This document shows, in pieces, positions 31,455-42,034 of a stretch of 62,818 nt of DNA (within the stretch, counting starts at the first letter, position 1; each line of letters starts with the position of its first letter). The position numbers and the translations under genes are program-made. The notes below the pieces were generated by a model that was given only the letters and a program-made list of their open reading frames with translations, was not told where the DNA came from and did not search any database. Origin of the DNA: Bacillus litorisediminis (GTDB taxonomy: Bacteria > Bacillota > Bacilli > Bacillales > JC228); the NCBI RefSeq assembly GCF_022808645.1, contig NZ_JAKZKT010000026.1:1-62818 (forward strand), given 5' to 3'.

Positions 31455-32741
31455 ATGTCTTCCGTAGTTGTTGTCGGTACACAGTGGGGAGATGAAGGGA
31501 AAGGAAAAATTACAGACTTCCTTTCTGAAAATGCAGAGGTAATAGCACGTTATCAAGGCGGAAATAATGCAGGACATACGATCCGTTTTAATGGTACTAC
31601 GTATAAGCTTCACTTAATTCCATCTGGAATCTTTTATAAAGAGAAAATTTGTGTAATCGGAAATGGTATGGTAGTAGATCCGAAAGCATTAGTCAAAGAG
31701 CTTGCCTATTTACATGAACAAGGTGTTACAACTGATAATTTACGAATCTCTAACCGTGCTCATGTTATTCTTCCTTATCATTTAAAGCTCGATGAGGTAG
31801 AAGAGGAAAGAAAAGGGGCCAATAAAATTGGAACGACGAAAAAAGGGATTGGCCCAGCTTATATGGATAAAGCTGCAAGGATTGGCATCCGAATTGCCGA
31901 TTTATTAGATAAAGACGAATTTAAACAAAAACTTAGCCATAATTTAAATGAAAAGAATCGACTTTTAGAAAAATTTTATGAGGTTGAGGGCTTTCAATTA
32001 GAAGATATTTTAGATGAGTATTACGAATATGGCCAACAAATTAAACAATATGTTTGTGATACGTCTGTTGTACTCAATGATGCACTCGATGCAGGTAAGC
32101 GTGTCCTATTTGAAGGTGCACAAGGAGTCATGCTTGATATTGACCAAGGAACTTACCCATTTGTAACGTCATCCAACCCAGTAGCTGGAGGAGTAACGAT
32201 TGGATCAGGTGTAGGACCAACAAAAATTGACCACGTCGTTGGCGTATCAAAGGCATATACAACGAGGGTAGGAGACGGTCCGTTCCCGACCGAATTGAAA
32301 AATGAAATCGGGGACCAAATCCGTGAAGTCGGAAGGGAATATGGCACAACAACAGGAAGACCGCGCCGAGTAGGATGGTTTGATAGTGTAGTTGTTCGCC
32401 ATGCGCGGAGAGTGAGCGGGATTACAGATCTTTCTTTAAACTCAATTGATGTTTTAACAGGTATTGAAACTTTAAAAATTTGTGTGGCTTATAAGTATAA
32501 AGGCGAAATTATCAATGAGTTCCCTGCCAGTCTTAAGATCTTGGCTGAATGTGAACCCGTTTATGAAGAGCTGCCTGGCTGGAAAGAGGATATTACAGGC
32601 TGTAAAACACTTGATGATCTTCCTGTTAATGCAAGACACTATATTGAAAGAGTATCTCAGCTGACAGGGATACCGATTTCTATCTTCTCTGTAGGACCAG
32701 ATCGCGCCCAAACAAATGTAGTAAGAAGTGTATACAGATAA
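31455..32741 (+). CDS. purA: Adenylosuccinate synthetase
   Basis: PurA makes adenylosuccinate from IMP, aspartate and GTP, the first committed step to AMP. The P-loop-like [14 protein letters not shown], the GNNAGHT loop, [12 protein letters not shown] and the C-terminal [10 protein letters not shown] are intact in 428 residues. ATG 31455 has TGGAGGTG upstream. The frame is open 28 codons further upstream, but those residues are not part of the family. It is followed by a perfect 10-bp stem. Confidence 0.97.
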   Translation: MSSVVVVGTQWGDEGKGKITDFLSENAEVIARYQGGNNAGHTIRFNGTTYKLHLIPSGIFYKEKICVIGNGMVVDPKALVKELAYLHEQGVTTDNLRISNRAHVILPYHLKLDEVEEERKGANKIGTTKKGIGPAYMDKAARIGIRIADLLDKDEFKQKLSHNLNEKNRLLEKFYEVEGFQLEDILDEYYEYGQQIKQYVCDTSVVLNDALDAGKRVLFEGAQGVMLDIDQGTYPFVTSSNPVAGGVTIGSGVGPTKIDHVVGVSKAYTTRVGDGPFPTELKNEIGDQIREVGREYGTTTGRPRRVGWFDSVVVRHARRVSGITDLSLNSIDVLTGIETLKICVAYKYKGEIINEFPASLKILAECEPVYEELPGWKEDITGCKTLDDLPVNARHYIERVSQLTGIPISIFSVGPDRAQTNVVRSVYR

Positions 32742-32769
32742 TATGGAGTATATATTGTATGATGTACAG

Positions 32770-32803
32770 GAGACCGCTGTGTGCAGCGGTCTCTGCCATT
32801 TTC
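32770..32803 (+). terminator. Terminator of purA
   Basis: GAGACCGCTG (32770-32779) and CAGCGGTCTC (32784-32793) with loop TGTG form a strong stem; the following T-tract is short. Confidence 0.7.
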
Positions 32804-33168
32804 AAGACACCTGAATCGAAAAACAGTTCAATCATAAATGTTGAATAACCTTCATACATTGTAAATTAGCATGGAATCTTTCTGCATAAAACGTCGTGTT
32901 TTGTCGAATATAGCGGTTAGTGCATTAATACTAGTCCAATATTTTAATAGAGTAGGAAAAAAATAGCATTTACGATTCCATTTTAAGTAAAAAATGGAGT
33001 TATGTTGTCAATTATAATACAGTTTTATTACATATTTGGGTCAATTCTTCCCTTTTCCTCATTTTATGGTAGAGTATAAAAGTGTGAATTTATAAGACTA
33101 TTTTGTAAATAGGACTTTGTCACTATGTGGAAACGAGAGACCTTCTATCACATGAGGGGGATTAAATT
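32804..33168 (+). promoter_or_regulatory. Leader region of the M23 peptidase gene
   Basis: No gene is seen here. TTGTCA (33005-33010) and TATAAT nearby, and a second -10-like GTATAAAAG near 33075, may be promoters. AATACA-GTTTT-ATTACA at 33016-33032 is, on the minus strand, a WalR-box-like pair of TGTWAH repeats spaced by 5 bp, with one mismatch. Confidence 0.35.
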
Positions 33169-34635
33169 ATGGCTCATTGGAGACATTTATTGTCGAAATG
33201 GAAAGAACCAGTGCAGAAAAAATCGAATTTTCTTGTGAAGGGTACAGTAATCTCTACACTGGCTGTTTCAAGCTTAACATTAGGCTCAGTTAAAGCTAAA
33301 ACTGAAGAAGAAGCAGGGCTTTCCACTGTTTACCACGTATATGTTGGAAACGAAAGAATCGGCGTGGTAACTAGTAAAGAAGAAATTGAAAAATGGATTA
33401 AATCAGAGCTTGATAAAGCAAAAGAAGAATATCAGGGACTTGAATTTACCCTGGAAGAGCAAATTTCATATGTCCCAGAGCAAGTATTTCAAATTGCTAC
33501 TCAAGACGACTCTGTTATCAATACATTAGAGGATCAAGTACAGGTTCAAGCAGAGGCATTTGCCATTACAGTAAATGGAGAACCCGTTACATATGTAGAA
33601 AGTGCTGAACTTGCAAAGCAAATTTTAGATTCTATAAAACAAGCATATGTGTCAAAAGAGGAGCTTGCCCAATTATCTGCAAGCAAAGATGCAGCAGCTG
33701 AAACAGCAAGTCCTTCAAAAAATAACGATACTAAGCTTTTAGACGTGCGTTTTACAGAAGAAGTTGCAGTTTCAGAAGAAAAAGTTGCACCTAATGAAAT
33801 TTTAACCGTTGACGAAGCGTTAAAGCTCTTGCAAAAGGGAACCCTTGAAGAAAAGAAGTATCAGGTTCAAACCGGTGATGTGCTGGGCACAATCGCCGCT
33901 AAGCATGACTTAACACTTGCTCAACTGTTAAAGCTTAATCCTGGCCTTGAAGAAGATTCAGTTCTTCAGATTGGTGAGGAATTAAATGTTACAGTATATG
34001 AACCAATCATTGATGTCGTTGTGGAATATGAAAAGTATCATGAAGAAGAAATTCCATATGAAACGAAAGTCATTGAAGACGACACAATGTTTAAAGGCGA
34101 ACAAACAGTCAAACAGGAAGGTCAGTCAGGTGTTGAAGCTGTTACTTACTTAATCCGGGAAGTAAACGGCATAAGAGATGGAAAATCTGTTCTAGACTCA
34201 AAGGTTCTCTCTAAGCCAGTAGAAGAAATTATTGTAAAAGGTACGAAAGTAGTACCATCAAGAGGAACTGGTGATTTTATCTGGCCGGCGGTAGGCGGAT
34301 ATATCTCAAGTACCATGGGGTATCGCTGGGGGAAAATGCATCAGGGAATTGATATCGCACGTCCATCCGATCGTACCATTAAGGCTGCGGACAATGGAGT
34401 TGTTGTCGAGGCTGGCTGGGACAGCGGTTACGGAAATAAAATAGTAATTGACCACAATAATGGTTACCGTACTGTTTATGCTCATCTGTCATCAATTGGT
34501 GTTAGTGTCGGTCAAACCGTACCTCAGGGTTCCAAGATTGGTGTAATGGGTTCAACAGGAAACTCTACAGGTGTTCATCTTCATTTTGAAATCCATAAAA
34601 ATGGCAAGCTTGTAGATCCATTAAACTATTTTTAA
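33169..34635 (+). CDS. Exported M23 endopeptidase with LysM and G5 domains
   Basis: The 488-residue protein has an N-terminal signal or anchor helix (about 22-43, ending SVKAKT). A LysM domain at about 236-282 (YQVQTGDVLGTIAAKH) and a G5 domain (about 283-360) precede a LytM/M23 domain. The zinc ligands lie in MHQGIDIA and HLHFEIH, with the GYGNKIVIDH segment between. It should cut peptide cross-bridges of peptidoglycan outside the cell. Position just upstream of walR fits other Bacilli, and WalRK controls such enzymes. GAGGGGG precedes the ATG. Confidence 0.9.
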   Translation: MAHWRHLLSKWKEPVQKKSNFLVKGTVISTLAVSSLTLGSVKAKTEEEAGLSTVYHVYVGNERIGVVTSKEEIEKWIKSELDKAKEEYQGLEFTLEEQISYVPEQVFQIATQDDSVINTLEDQVQVQAEAFAITVNGEPVTYVESAELAKQILDSIKQAYVSKEELAQLSASKDAAAETASPSKNNDTKLLDVRFTEEVAVSEEKVAPNEILTVDEALKLLQKGTLEEKKYQVQTGDVLGTIAAKHDLTLAQLLKLNPGLEEDSVLQIGEELNVTVYEPIIDVVVEYEKYHEEEIPYETKVIEDDTMFKGEQTVKQEGQSGVEAVTYLIREVNGIRDGKSVLDSKVLSKPVEEIIVKGTKVVPSRGTGDFIWPAVGGYISSTMGYRWGKMHQGIDIARPSDRTIKAADNGVVVEAGWDSGYGNKIVIDHNNGYRTVYAHLSSIGVSVGQTVPQGSKIGVMGSTGNSTGVHLHFEIHKNGKLVDPLNYF

Positions 34636-34655
34636 TTTTACAAAGCAGATAACGT

Positions 34656-34685
34656 GCTCTCAGCAAAGGCTGAGAGCTTTTCTAT
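34656..34685 (+). terminator. Terminator of the M23 peptidase gene
   Basis: GCTCTCAGC (34656-34664) and GCTGAGAGC (34669-34677) with loop AAAG are followed by TTTTCT. The rest of the gap to walR (to 34948) shows no gene and no promoter I can place with confidence. Confidence 0.9.
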
Positions 34686-34948
34686 TACGGATTATGATAC
34701 ACGAATCTATGAAACTATGAACTCAAAAATAAAAGAAAAAAATCACGACCGTAGATAAATTTGGTACATGACCCTTCACTTTTTAAAGGATAATAAACAG
34801 TAATAATCGAATTATTTAGTCTAGGCATTTCTTTCCTTGAAAAGAAAAAGGTTTACAGATGAAACAAACCAAAATCCGTGATAAAGTAAAAAATAAAAGC
34901 TTAAATACGAAGAATCCAATAAAGATTCTCTTTGAAAGGAGAATAAGC

Positions 34949-35659
34949 ATGGAAAAGAAAATACTAGTTGTTGACGATGAAAAACCCATTGCAGATATTT
35001 TACAGTTTAACCTAAAAAAAGAAGGCTATGAGGTCTATTGTGCCTACGATGGCAATGAAGCCCTTAAATTAGTTGAAGAAGTAATGCCAGATTTAATATT
35101 ATTAGACATTATGCTTCCTGGAAAAGATGGTATGGAAGTTTGCAGAGAAATTCGTAAGAAACATGAAATTCCAATTATCATGCTGACAGCAAAAGACTCC
35201 GAAATTGATAAAGTCCTCGGTCTAGAGCTTGGAGCGGATGATTATGTGACAAAGCCTTTTAGTACCAGAGAGCTGATTGCCAGAGTCAAAGCCAATATAA
35301 GAAGACAACAGCATGTGGCGAGCCAGACAGATGAGCAGGATGAAAATAGAGAGATTGAAGTCGGGGTCCTTACCATTCATCCTGATGCCTATGTTGTTTC
35401 AAAACGCGGGGAAACGATTGAATTAACTCATCGTGAGTTTGAATTGCTGCATTATTTAGCGAAGCATATTGGACAAGTTATGACACGTGAACATTTGCTC
35501 CAAACTGTATGGGGCTATGATTATTATGGAGATGTCAGAACAGTCGATGTTACGGTTCGAAGATTACGGGAAAAAATCGAGGATAACCCAAGTCACCCAA
35601 CATGGATTGTAACAAGACGAGGTGTTGGTTATTACTTGCGAAACCCAGATCAGGAGTAA
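34949..35659 (+). CDS. walR: Response regulator WalR (YycF)
   Basis: WalR is the essential OmpR-type regulator of cell-wall turnover. The receiver domain has phospho-acceptor Asp53 ([11 protein letters not shown]), acidic residues at ILVVDDE and the Lys of TKPFSTREL. The winged-helix domain ends with [12 protein letters not shown] and [12 protein letters not shown] 34949 follows AAAGGAG, giving 236 residues; the longer open frame upstream has no family match. It heads the walR-walK-yycH-yycI-walJ operon. Confidence 0.97.
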   Translation: MEKKILVVDDEKPIADILQFNLKKEGYEVYCAYDGNEALKLVEEVMPDLILLDIMLPGKDGMEVCREIRKKHEIPIIMLTAKDSEIDKVLGLELGADDYVTKPFSTRELIARVKANIRRQQHVASQTDEQDENREIEVGVLTIHPDAYVVSKRGETIELTHREFELLHYLAKHIGQVMTREHLLQTVWGYDYYGDVRTVDVTVRRLREKIEDNPSHPTWIVTRRGVGYYLRNPDQE

Positions 35660-35668
35660 TCCGTTTTT

Positions 35669-37492
35669 ATGAAAAAGGTTAGTTTTTTTCAGTCGATACA
35701 CCTAAAATTTGTGCTGGTTTATGTTCTTCTTATATTAATCGCTATGCAAATTATAGGTGTATACTTTTCAAGGCAGTTAGAAAATCAATTCATTGAGAAC
35801 TTTCAGAACTCTATTACGGATCGGATGAATCTTCTCTCATATAGTATCGAGGAAGCAATAGCAAAGATTCGGGATGATGAAGATCCCAAATTAGAGGTTG
35901 AAGTTAGTGGAATTTTAAGGGGTTATTCCGGCGGAGATATATTAGAAGTACGGGTTATTGATATCAATAAGCGGATTATCGGTACTTCCGAAACAGACAA
36001 TCAAAACGTCGTTGGGCAAATAACGACAGATAAAGACATACTACAATCAATGGCCTTTGACGTAGTTCAGAAAGCCATATATCGAGACGGCGATACGGGA
36101 AACCGAATATGGAAAATTGTCCAGCCCATTAGGATCGAAGGAGAAGTAAGAGGCGCAATTTATTTAAAAGCTGATATTGAGTCCGTATTTGATCAATTGC
36201 AGGAAATAAATGATATCTTTGCAAATGCTACAGTGATTGCTTTGTCGATTTCGGTTATTTTAGGAATATTATTGGCCCAAGCGATTTCACGGCCGATTAC
36301 TGATATGAGAAGACAAGCCCTTGCGATGGCAAAGGGTAATTTTTCAAGGAAGGTTAAGGTTTATGGCCTGGATGAAATTGGACAATTGGCATTAACCTTT
36401 AATAACCTGACGAAACGGCTTCAGGAAGCACAAGCAACAACTGAGGGGGAGAGACGGAAGCTTGCCTCTGTTCTTGCTTATATGACTGATGGTGTGATCG
36501 CGACTGATCGCAGGGGAAGAATTATCTTGATTAATGAATCTGCGATAGGGCTGTTAAATGTTTCACGTGAAACAGCACTTTCTCAGCAAATAACTACTTT
36601 GCTAGGTATTGAAGAGAAGTACACGTTTGAAGATCTGATTAATGAGCAGGAATCAGTTATTCTAGATTATAGCACACCTCACAAACCATATATCTTAAGA
36701 GCTAATTTTTCGGTTATCCAAAAGGATTCTGGAATAGTTAATGGTTTAATTGCAGTATTACATGATATTACTGAACAAGAAAAAATTGAAATGGAACGGC
36801 GTGAGTTTGTCGCTAATGTTTCTCATGAGCTGCGAACACCATTAACCTCAATGAGAAGTTATTTAGAGGCTTTATCGGATGGGGCGTGGAAGGATGAAGA
36901 AATTGCTCCGCGCTTTTTAGAGGTTACACAAACTGAAACTGAGCGCATGATTCGGCTTGTCAATGATCTGCTCCAATTATCGAAAATGGATAGCAAAGAC
37001 TATCGTTTTCAAAAAGAGATTGTGGATTTCACTATCTTCTTTAATCGTATCATTGACCGGTTTGATATTATTAAAGAACAGCATGTTACCTTTACGAGAG
37101 AGCTTCCTTCTAAAACGATATTTGTAGAAATAGATGAAGACAAAATGACACAGGTCCTTGATAATGTTATTTCAAATGCATTAAAGTACTCGCCTGAAGG
37201 CGGAAATATTACTTTTAAACTGGAAGAAGGCTCTGATGAGATTCAAATTAGTGTATCAGACGAAGGGGTCGGAATTCCTAAGGATCAAATCAATAAGATC
37301 TTTCACCGCTTCTATCGGGTAGATAAGGCAAGATCAAGAAAATTTGGAGGAACAGGACTTGGACTAGCCATTGCAAAGGAAATGGTAGAGGCTCATGGAG
37401 GGAAAATATGGGCTGAAAGTAAGGATGAAGTTGGAACTACGATCTTTATTACATTACCTTATGAGCATACTGATGAGGATGATTGGGCATGA
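35669..37492 (+). CDS. walK: Sensor histidine kinase WalK (YycG)
   Basis: WalK senses wall state and phosphorylates WalR. Membrane helices lie near residues 13-31 and 180-202, enclosing an extracellular PAS-like domain. HAMP, cytoplasmic PAS, HisKA and HATPase domains follow. The phospho-accepting His386 is in NVSHELRTPLTSM; the N box ISNALKYSPEGG and the G boxes DEGVGIPKD and GGTGLGLAI are intact. The 607 residues match the family. A parS site lies in frame at NVSRET (about 297-302). Its stop overlaps yycH. Confidence 0.97.
   Translation: MKKVSFFQSIHLKFVLVYVLLILIAMQIIGVYFSRQLENQFIENFQNSITDRMNLLSYSIEEAIAKIRDDEDPKLEVEVSGILRGYSGGDILEVRVIDINKRIIGTSETDNQNVVGQITTDKDILQSMAFDVVQKAIYRDGDTGNRIWKIVQPIRIEGEVRGAIYLKADIESVFDQLQEINDIFANATVIALSISVILGILLAQAISRPITDMRRQALAMAKGNFSRKVKVYGLDEIGQLALTFNNLTKRLQEAQATTEGERRKLASVLAYMTDGVIATDRRGRIILINESAIGLLNVSRETALSQQITTLLGIEEKYTFEDLINEQESVILDYSTPHKPYILRANFSVIQKDSGIVNGLIAVLHDITEQEKIEMERREFVANVSHELRTPLTSMRSYLEALSDGAWKDEEIAPRFLEVTQTETERMIRLVNDLLQLSKMDSKDYRFQKEIVDFTIFFNRIIDRFDIIKEQHVTFTRELPSKTIFVEIDEDKMTQVLDNVISNALKYSPEGGNITFKLEEGSDEIQISVSDEGVGIPKDQINKIFHRFYRVDKARSRKFGGTGLGLAIAKEMVEAHGGKIWAESKDEVGTTIFITLPYEHTDEDDWA
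36559..36574. promoter_or_regulatory. parS: parS site 4 (inside walK)
   Basis: A perfect TGTTTCACGTGAAACA lies in walK and encodes the same NVSRET peptide as the site in parB. B. subtilis also has a parS in yycG. Confidence 0.95.
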
Positions 37493-38877
37493 AAAATTTA
37501 GAAACAATCAAATCAATAGTCTTAACCATTCTTGTCGTTATTAGTCTTGTTCTTACTTATTTTCAATGGATTTATCAGCCAGGTAATGAGGAAAAAGACC
37601 TTGATAATTTAGTAGAACCCGTTAAGATCGCGGAGGAACGCGCCCTAGATGAAGTGATTGTCCCTACCCAAGTCCTATTTCACCGCAGTGGAGAAACATA
37701 TGGAACAGGGAATATCAGCAATATAACAGATATGTATAGCGATATCAAAAAGTGGGACTTTTCCGAAATTGTGGAATACAATCCAGGGGATAACTTTCTT
37801 AATCTGGTTCATGGAAATGGCCGTGTAGAATTCATTTTTGATAGTGATGTTTCATTGCAATTATTTAGCCGTATTCAAGGATTTTCTGAAGATAACGTAC
37901 CAGATAGAATCTTCGACCGAATGGTTCTTGATATGGGGAACTATGACGGAAACAATTTGACTGTCTATTTTGTTAAATACTTCGGCAAAGAGAGAAAAGT
38001 TTATAAAACTAATGCCAGTGGAGCCGCTATCAAGCAATTCCAGGATAACTACTACTATCAAAACCCGGAAGGATTTTATGCCTATAAGTATTATGATGTA
38101 GACGAATTGCATCGGGTATACTATCCTATCAACGAAAATAGAGATGTTACAATCTACGGATATAATGTTTTGACTAACGAAGTAGAAACCGATCTTTTTA
38201 GAGATGCTCTTTTCAGCCAACCTGACAATGTTTCAAGAACGTGGATAGACGGGGGGCGAGAATATAAGGATAGTTCTAGTTTAATGAGGGTGGATAACTC
38301 TAGAAATGAGCTGTTTTATGTTAATCCAGCGAACAAACCAGACACTATTATTTCTGAATCGGATATACATCAGAGACAAAACGGGACGGAGACTACTGGT
38401 TCGGAAACCAATATACATGAGAGAAGTATTGAATACATTAATAATCATGCTGGCTGGACTGATCAATATATTTATACCAGCTGGGTTGAAAATAAAATAT
38501 CTTTTATGCTGTATTATCAGGGCTATCCGGTTTACAGTGAGGACATAAAAACCACTATTGATATAATTTGGGGAGAAAAAGGTATATATAAGTACAATCG
38601 TCCTGATTTTGATATAAAAATTCGCTTAGGGGATGAAACAGAGAAGAATGAACCAACTGTAACAGAATTGCCCTCCGGCGATTATGTGATTGAAACACTT
38701 CTTCAGCAACAACTGGATCCGAAAGACCTCCAAGCTTTAAGAATTGGGTATAAATTAGTCCAGGAATCGAAAGGTTCTGTAATTACACTTAAACCGACAT
38801 GGCTCTATTTATATGCTGGGAATTGGTTATCAATCACTTTTGGTAATCAAGGAGGGGATAAGATTGGACTGGAGTAG
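37489..38877 (+). CDS. yycH: YycH, negative regulator of WalK
   Basis: YycH is a membrane-anchored extracellular protein that with YycI binds WalK and holds its activity down in B. subtilis. One N-terminal membrane helix (SIVLTILVVISLVLTYFQW) is followed by a large extracytoplasmic domain. ATG 37489 overlaps the walK stop (ATGA) and has GAGGATG upstream. The protein is 462 residues. The gene overlaps yycI by 14 bp. Confidence 0.9.
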   Translation: MKNLETIKSIVLTILVVISLVLTYFQWIYQPGNEEKDLDNLVEPVKIAEERALDEVIVPTQVLFHRSGETYGTGNISNITDMYSDIKKWDFSEIVEYNPGDNFLNLVHGNGRVEFIFDSDVSLQLFSRIQGFSEDNVPDRIFDRMVLDMGNYDGNNLTVYFVKYFGKERKVYKTNASGAAIKQFQDNYYYQNPEGFYAYKYYDVDELHRVYYPINENRDVTIYGYNVLTNEVETDLFRDALFSQPDNVSRTWIDGGREYKDSSSLMRVDNSRNELFYVNPANKPDTIISESDIHQRQNGTETTGSETNIHERSIEYINNHAGWTDQYIYTSWVENKISFMLYYQGYPVYSEDIKTTIDIIWGEKGIYKYNRPDFDIKIRLGDETEKNEPTVTELPSGDYVIETLLQQQLDPKDLQALRIGYKLVQESKGSVITLKPTWLYLYAGNWLSITFGNQGGDKIGLE

Positions 38878-39691
38878 AATAAAAAATATTTTTATTATAG
38901 CCTTCTTGATTCTCGATATTTTCCTGCTATTTTGGCTTAAAGAAAAACAAGATAGTGAGAATTTTCCTTTAATGACAGAGGCAACCTTTGAAGAAAAGTT
39001 GGAAGCGGCTGATATAGTTGTGGAAAATCTACCAACAGATGTGGGGAAAAATCAGTTTTTAATTAACGCCACAGCTAAGAAATTTTCTGAAGAAGAATTA
39101 AATTTACTTACTATGAAAAATCAGGATGTTGAAGTAAAAGACGAAAACCAACAGGTTGTAGAAAAGGACGGAATTGAAATCATTTCAAGGCTAGAGAAAC
39201 CGATTCAGCTTAATTTTGAAGTGACTTCAGATAATATGAAGCCAATATTAGAGTCAACTGTCTTGTATGGGGATCAATATAGGTTTTGGAATTACAATCA
39301 GGATAAGCGGCAGATTATATATTACCAAACTTATAAAGATTTTACCTTATATAACAATAAGAGTGGAAGAATTACATTTTATTTAAACGAAAAAAATGAA
39401 ATTACCAGCTATGTACAAACGATGTTTAACACGGAGTTTGATGCATATGGAGAACAAGAAATTCTTCAACCGATGCAAGCATTAGAAATTCTCTATTCAA
39501 ACAGTATGATTAAACAAGGCAGTACAGTCAATAATATTGAACTTGGTTATTATACGCTTGTTCAGTTGACTTCACAGGTTTTGGCACCGACTTGGTATTT
39601 TCAGGTAAATGGAGAGGAAAACTATTTCGTTAATGCGACTGAGGAAGGAAGTATTATTGAAATGGACGATCCAAAAACGATAACGGAGTGA
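38864..39691 (+). CDS. yycI: YycI, negative regulator of WalK
   Basis: A 275-residue protein starting (TTG)[22 protein letters not shown], with one membrane helix and an outer domain, as in the YycI family that pairs with YycH. The TTG at 38864 is preceded by AAGGAGGGG inside yycH. The longer frame upstream does not match the family. It is the fourth gene of the wal operon. Confidence 0.9.
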   Translation: MDWSRIKNIFIIAFLILDIFLLFWLKEKQDSENFPLMTEATFEEKLEAADIVVENLPTDVGKNQFLINATAKKFSEEELNLLTMKNQDVEVKDENQQVVEKDGIEIISRLEKPIQLNFEVTSDNMKPILESTVLYGDQYRFWNYNQDKRQIIYYQTYKDFTLYNNKSGRITFYLNEKNEITSYVQTMFNTEFDAYGEQEILQPMQALEILYSNSMIKQGSTVNNIELGYYTLVQLTSQVLAPTWYFQVNGEENYFVNATEEGSIIEMDDPKTITE

Positions 39692-39696
39692 CAAAA

Positions 39697-40491
39697 ATGT
39701 CTTTGTTTTTTAGTGTTTTAGCTAGCGGCAGCAAGGGGAATGCCGCCTATATAGAAACAGACCAGCATCGCTTTTTGGTTGATGCAGGGGTGAGCGGAAG
39801 ACAGATGGAGGACTTATTCAAACAAATTGATCGAAGTCCTAAAGACTTATCAGGGATTCTCGTGACACATGAACACTCCGATCATATTAAAGGTTTGGGA
39901 GTGCTGGCGCGAAAGTACCAGCTTCCCATATATGCCAATGAAAAAACGTGGCAGGCCATGGAAGGGCAAATTGGCGAAATTTCAGTAGACCAAAAGAATA
40001 TTTTTCGCATGGAGGCAGTTCATTCCTTTGGCAGTTTAGATATTCAATCTTTTGGTGTTTCCCATGATGCGGCAGAACCGATGTTTTATGTATTTCATTA
40101 CAAAGAAAAGAAACTCGCGATTATCACCGACACAGGTTATGTGAGTGAACGGATGAAGAGTATTATTCATAATGCGGATGCATACATATTCGAAAGTAAT
40201 CATGATGTGCATATGTTAAGAATGGGAAGATATCCATGGAGCGTCAAACGCAGAATTTTAAGTGATGTTGGCCATGTCTCAAACGAAGACGCAGCCATTG
40301 CTATGAGTGAAGTACTTGGAGATCGGACTAAGCGTATATACCTTGCTCATTTAAGTCAGGATAACAACATGAAAGAGCTGGCCAGAATGTCAGTCTCACA
40401 AACCTTACAAAGCAAGGGAATCCTAGTCGGAGAAGGCTTTGAACTATATGATACGGATCCAAAAACTGCTACTTCACTAGTAGCTGTATAA
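39697..40491 (+). CDS. walJ: WalJ (YycJ), metallo-beta-lactamase-fold nuclease
   Basis: The 264-residue protein has the metal motif [11 protein letters not shown] and the downstream acidic and His ligands ([23 protein letters not shown]) of the MBL fold. YycJ proteins are 5' exonucleases; WalJ influences replication-segregation coordination. ATG 39697 has GGAG at 8 nt; a GTG at 39688 overlaps the yycI stop and the ribosome site. It ends the wal operon core. Confidence 0.94.
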   Translation: MSLFFSVLASGSKGNAAYIETDQHRFLVDAGVSGRQMEDLFKQIDRSPKDLSGILVTHEHSDHIKGLGVLARKYQLPIYANEKTWQAMEGQIGEISVDQKNIFRMEAVHSFGSLDIQSFGVSHDAAEPMFYVFHYKEKKLAIITDTGYVSERMKSIIHNADAYIFESNHDVHMLRMGRYPWSVKRRILSDVGHVSNEDAAIAMSEVLGDRTKRIYLAHLSQDNNMKELARMSVSQTLQSKGILVGEGFELYDTDPKTATSLVAV

Positions 40492-40497
40492 AAAATT

Positions 40498-40537
40498 GGG
40501 AAAGAAGCTATACGTAGTTTCGTTCCCTTTTTTTCGG
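40498..40537 (+). terminator. Terminator after walJ
   Basis: GGGAA and TTCCC close an imperfect stem around 40498-40528, followed by seven T. Confidence 0.7.
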
Positions 40538-40783
40538 TTATAACATTAAAATAAAGGTTTTTAGCCATGCTTTAAAACCTTTGTTTGTTTTATAACGTAC
40601 TATAATATAGATAGGAGCTTTTCTTTGATGGATTGTATAAAAAATACGGGAGCAGCGGAATAATAGGTAGGATAAGTAGAATAAAGACCTTTCTGTACAT
40701 ATCAGTAAAGACAAAAGTGCATGTTAACTCTAGTTTTTACCCTAATAAGAAAAACAATTGGTATGCGAAAGGATGATGTTGGT

Positions 40784-41992
40784 TTGGGTTACTATGATCA
40801 AGACTACGAACAGCCACCTAAAAATCAGAAGGGAAATAAAGGATATTTGCTTTCTAGCCTAGTCGGTATTGTACTAGGTGCATTATTAGTGATTATTGCT
40901 GTACCTGCCCTTATTAATTATAACGTTCTCCCGTATGATACAGAGAATCAAACCGAAAATGGCGCTGGTGATGAAAGAGAAGCCCCTATTCAACAAAATG
41001 TATCGGTCGATGTTACGACACAGGTAACACAAGCTGTAGAGAAGGCACAGGGTGCTGTTGTTAGTGTCACTAATATTCAGGCCAATAATTTTTGGAACCA
41101 GCAAGCAGAAGCTGGAACTGGATCTGGCGTTGTGTATAAGAAAGCAGGAGATGTAGCGTATATTGTAACAAATCACCATGTGGTAGAAGGTGCAAATCAA
41201 GTTGAAATTACTTTAACGGATGGAACAAAGGTACCTGCTGAGATTAGGGGTACGGACATATGGACTGATTTGGCTGTATTAGAAATCGAAGCCGAACATG
41301 TAACAACAGTTGCTGAGTTTGGCGATTCTGACGCACTGACAACCGGAGAACCCGTGATTGCAATTGGAAGTCCCCTAGGCATGCAATTCTCCGGTTCTGT
41401 TACACAAGGAATTATTTCAGGATTAGAAAGAGCAATCCCGATTGATATCGACCAAAACGGAACCGTTGATTGGCAAGCAGAGGTTCTCCAAACCGATGCG
41501 GCCATTAATCCTGGTAACTCAGGAGGAGCCCTTGTCAACATTAATGGCCAGGTAGTCGGGATTAATTCAATGAAAATTGCCCAAGAGGCTGTAGAAGGGA
41601 TTGGTCTAGCTATTCCGATCAATGATGCGATACCGATTATTGAAGACTTAGAGCGATTTGGGGAAGTGCAGCGACCTTCAATGGGAATCACCATTGGGGG
41701 AGATGTAAGTTCTGTCTCCACTTATCATCAAAGAGAGACACTCCTATTACCGGAGGATGTAACAGAAGGCGTTTTTATTGCCGATGTGGTACCTAATTCC
41801 CCTGCAGCTCTTGCTGGGTTACAAGAGCTTGATGTAATTGTCGCGTTAGACGGAGAACCGGTTAATAACATCATTGAGTTGAGAAGATATTTATATACTG
41901 AAAAAGAAGTCGGGGACCAAATGGAGGTCACCTTCTATAGAAATGGTGAGAAACAGGAAGCGGTACTTAAATTGGCTAGCGGCAGTATTTAA
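40784..41992 (+). CDS. htrC: HtrA-like serine protease (YyxA/HtrC)
   Basis: A membrane-anchored trypsin-fold protease for damaged exported proteins. Its single membrane helix is near residues 20-42. The triad is His132 (TNHHVV), Asp162 (TDLAVL) and Ser246 (NPGNSGGAL), and a PDZ domain occupies the last ~100 residues. The start is TTG 40784 (reading (M)GYYDQDYEQ), with AAAGGATGAT upstream; ATG 40763 in the same frame is less well spaced. It is 402 residues long. TATAAT at 40601-40606 may be its -10 element. Its place after walJ is that of B. subtilis yyxA. Confidence 0.93.
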   Translation: MGYYDQDYEQPPKNQKGNKGYLLSSLVGIVLGALLVIIAVPALINYNVLPYDTENQTENGAGDEREAPIQQNVSVDVTTQVTQAVEKAQGAVVSVTNIQANNFWNQQAEAGTGSGVVYKKAGDVAYIVTNHHVVEGANQVEITLTDGTKVPAEIRGTDIWTDLAVLEIEAEHVTTVAEFGDSDALTTGEPVIAIGSPLGMQFSGSVTQGIISGLERAIPIDIDQNGTVDWQAEVLQTDAAINPGNSGGALVNINGQVVGINSMKIAQEAVEGIGLAIPINDAIPIIEDLERFGEVQRPSMGITIGGDVSSVSTYHQRETLLLPEDVTEGVFIADVVPNSPAALAGLQELDVIVALDGEPVNNIIELRRYLYTEKEVGDQMEVTFYRNGEKQEAVLKLASGSI

Positions 41993-42000
41993 TTTTATGA

Positions 42001-42034
42001 AAGGTGTGGATAAAATAGATTCCACACCTTTTTT
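42001..42034 (+). terminator. Terminator of htrC
   Basis: AAGGTGTGGA (42001-42010) pairs with TCCACACCTT, followed by T. The 5' arm also contains a perfect DnaA box (42005-42013). Confidence 0.85.

Noticed and set aside
32804-33168. tRNA genes after purA, as in B. subtilis
   Set aside because: No cloverleaf arms or CCA ends could be found in this gap.
41197-41721. 174-residue antisense frame in htrC
   Set aside because: It is a mirror of the third-position pattern of the protease gene, which has an intact catalytic triad in the sense frame.
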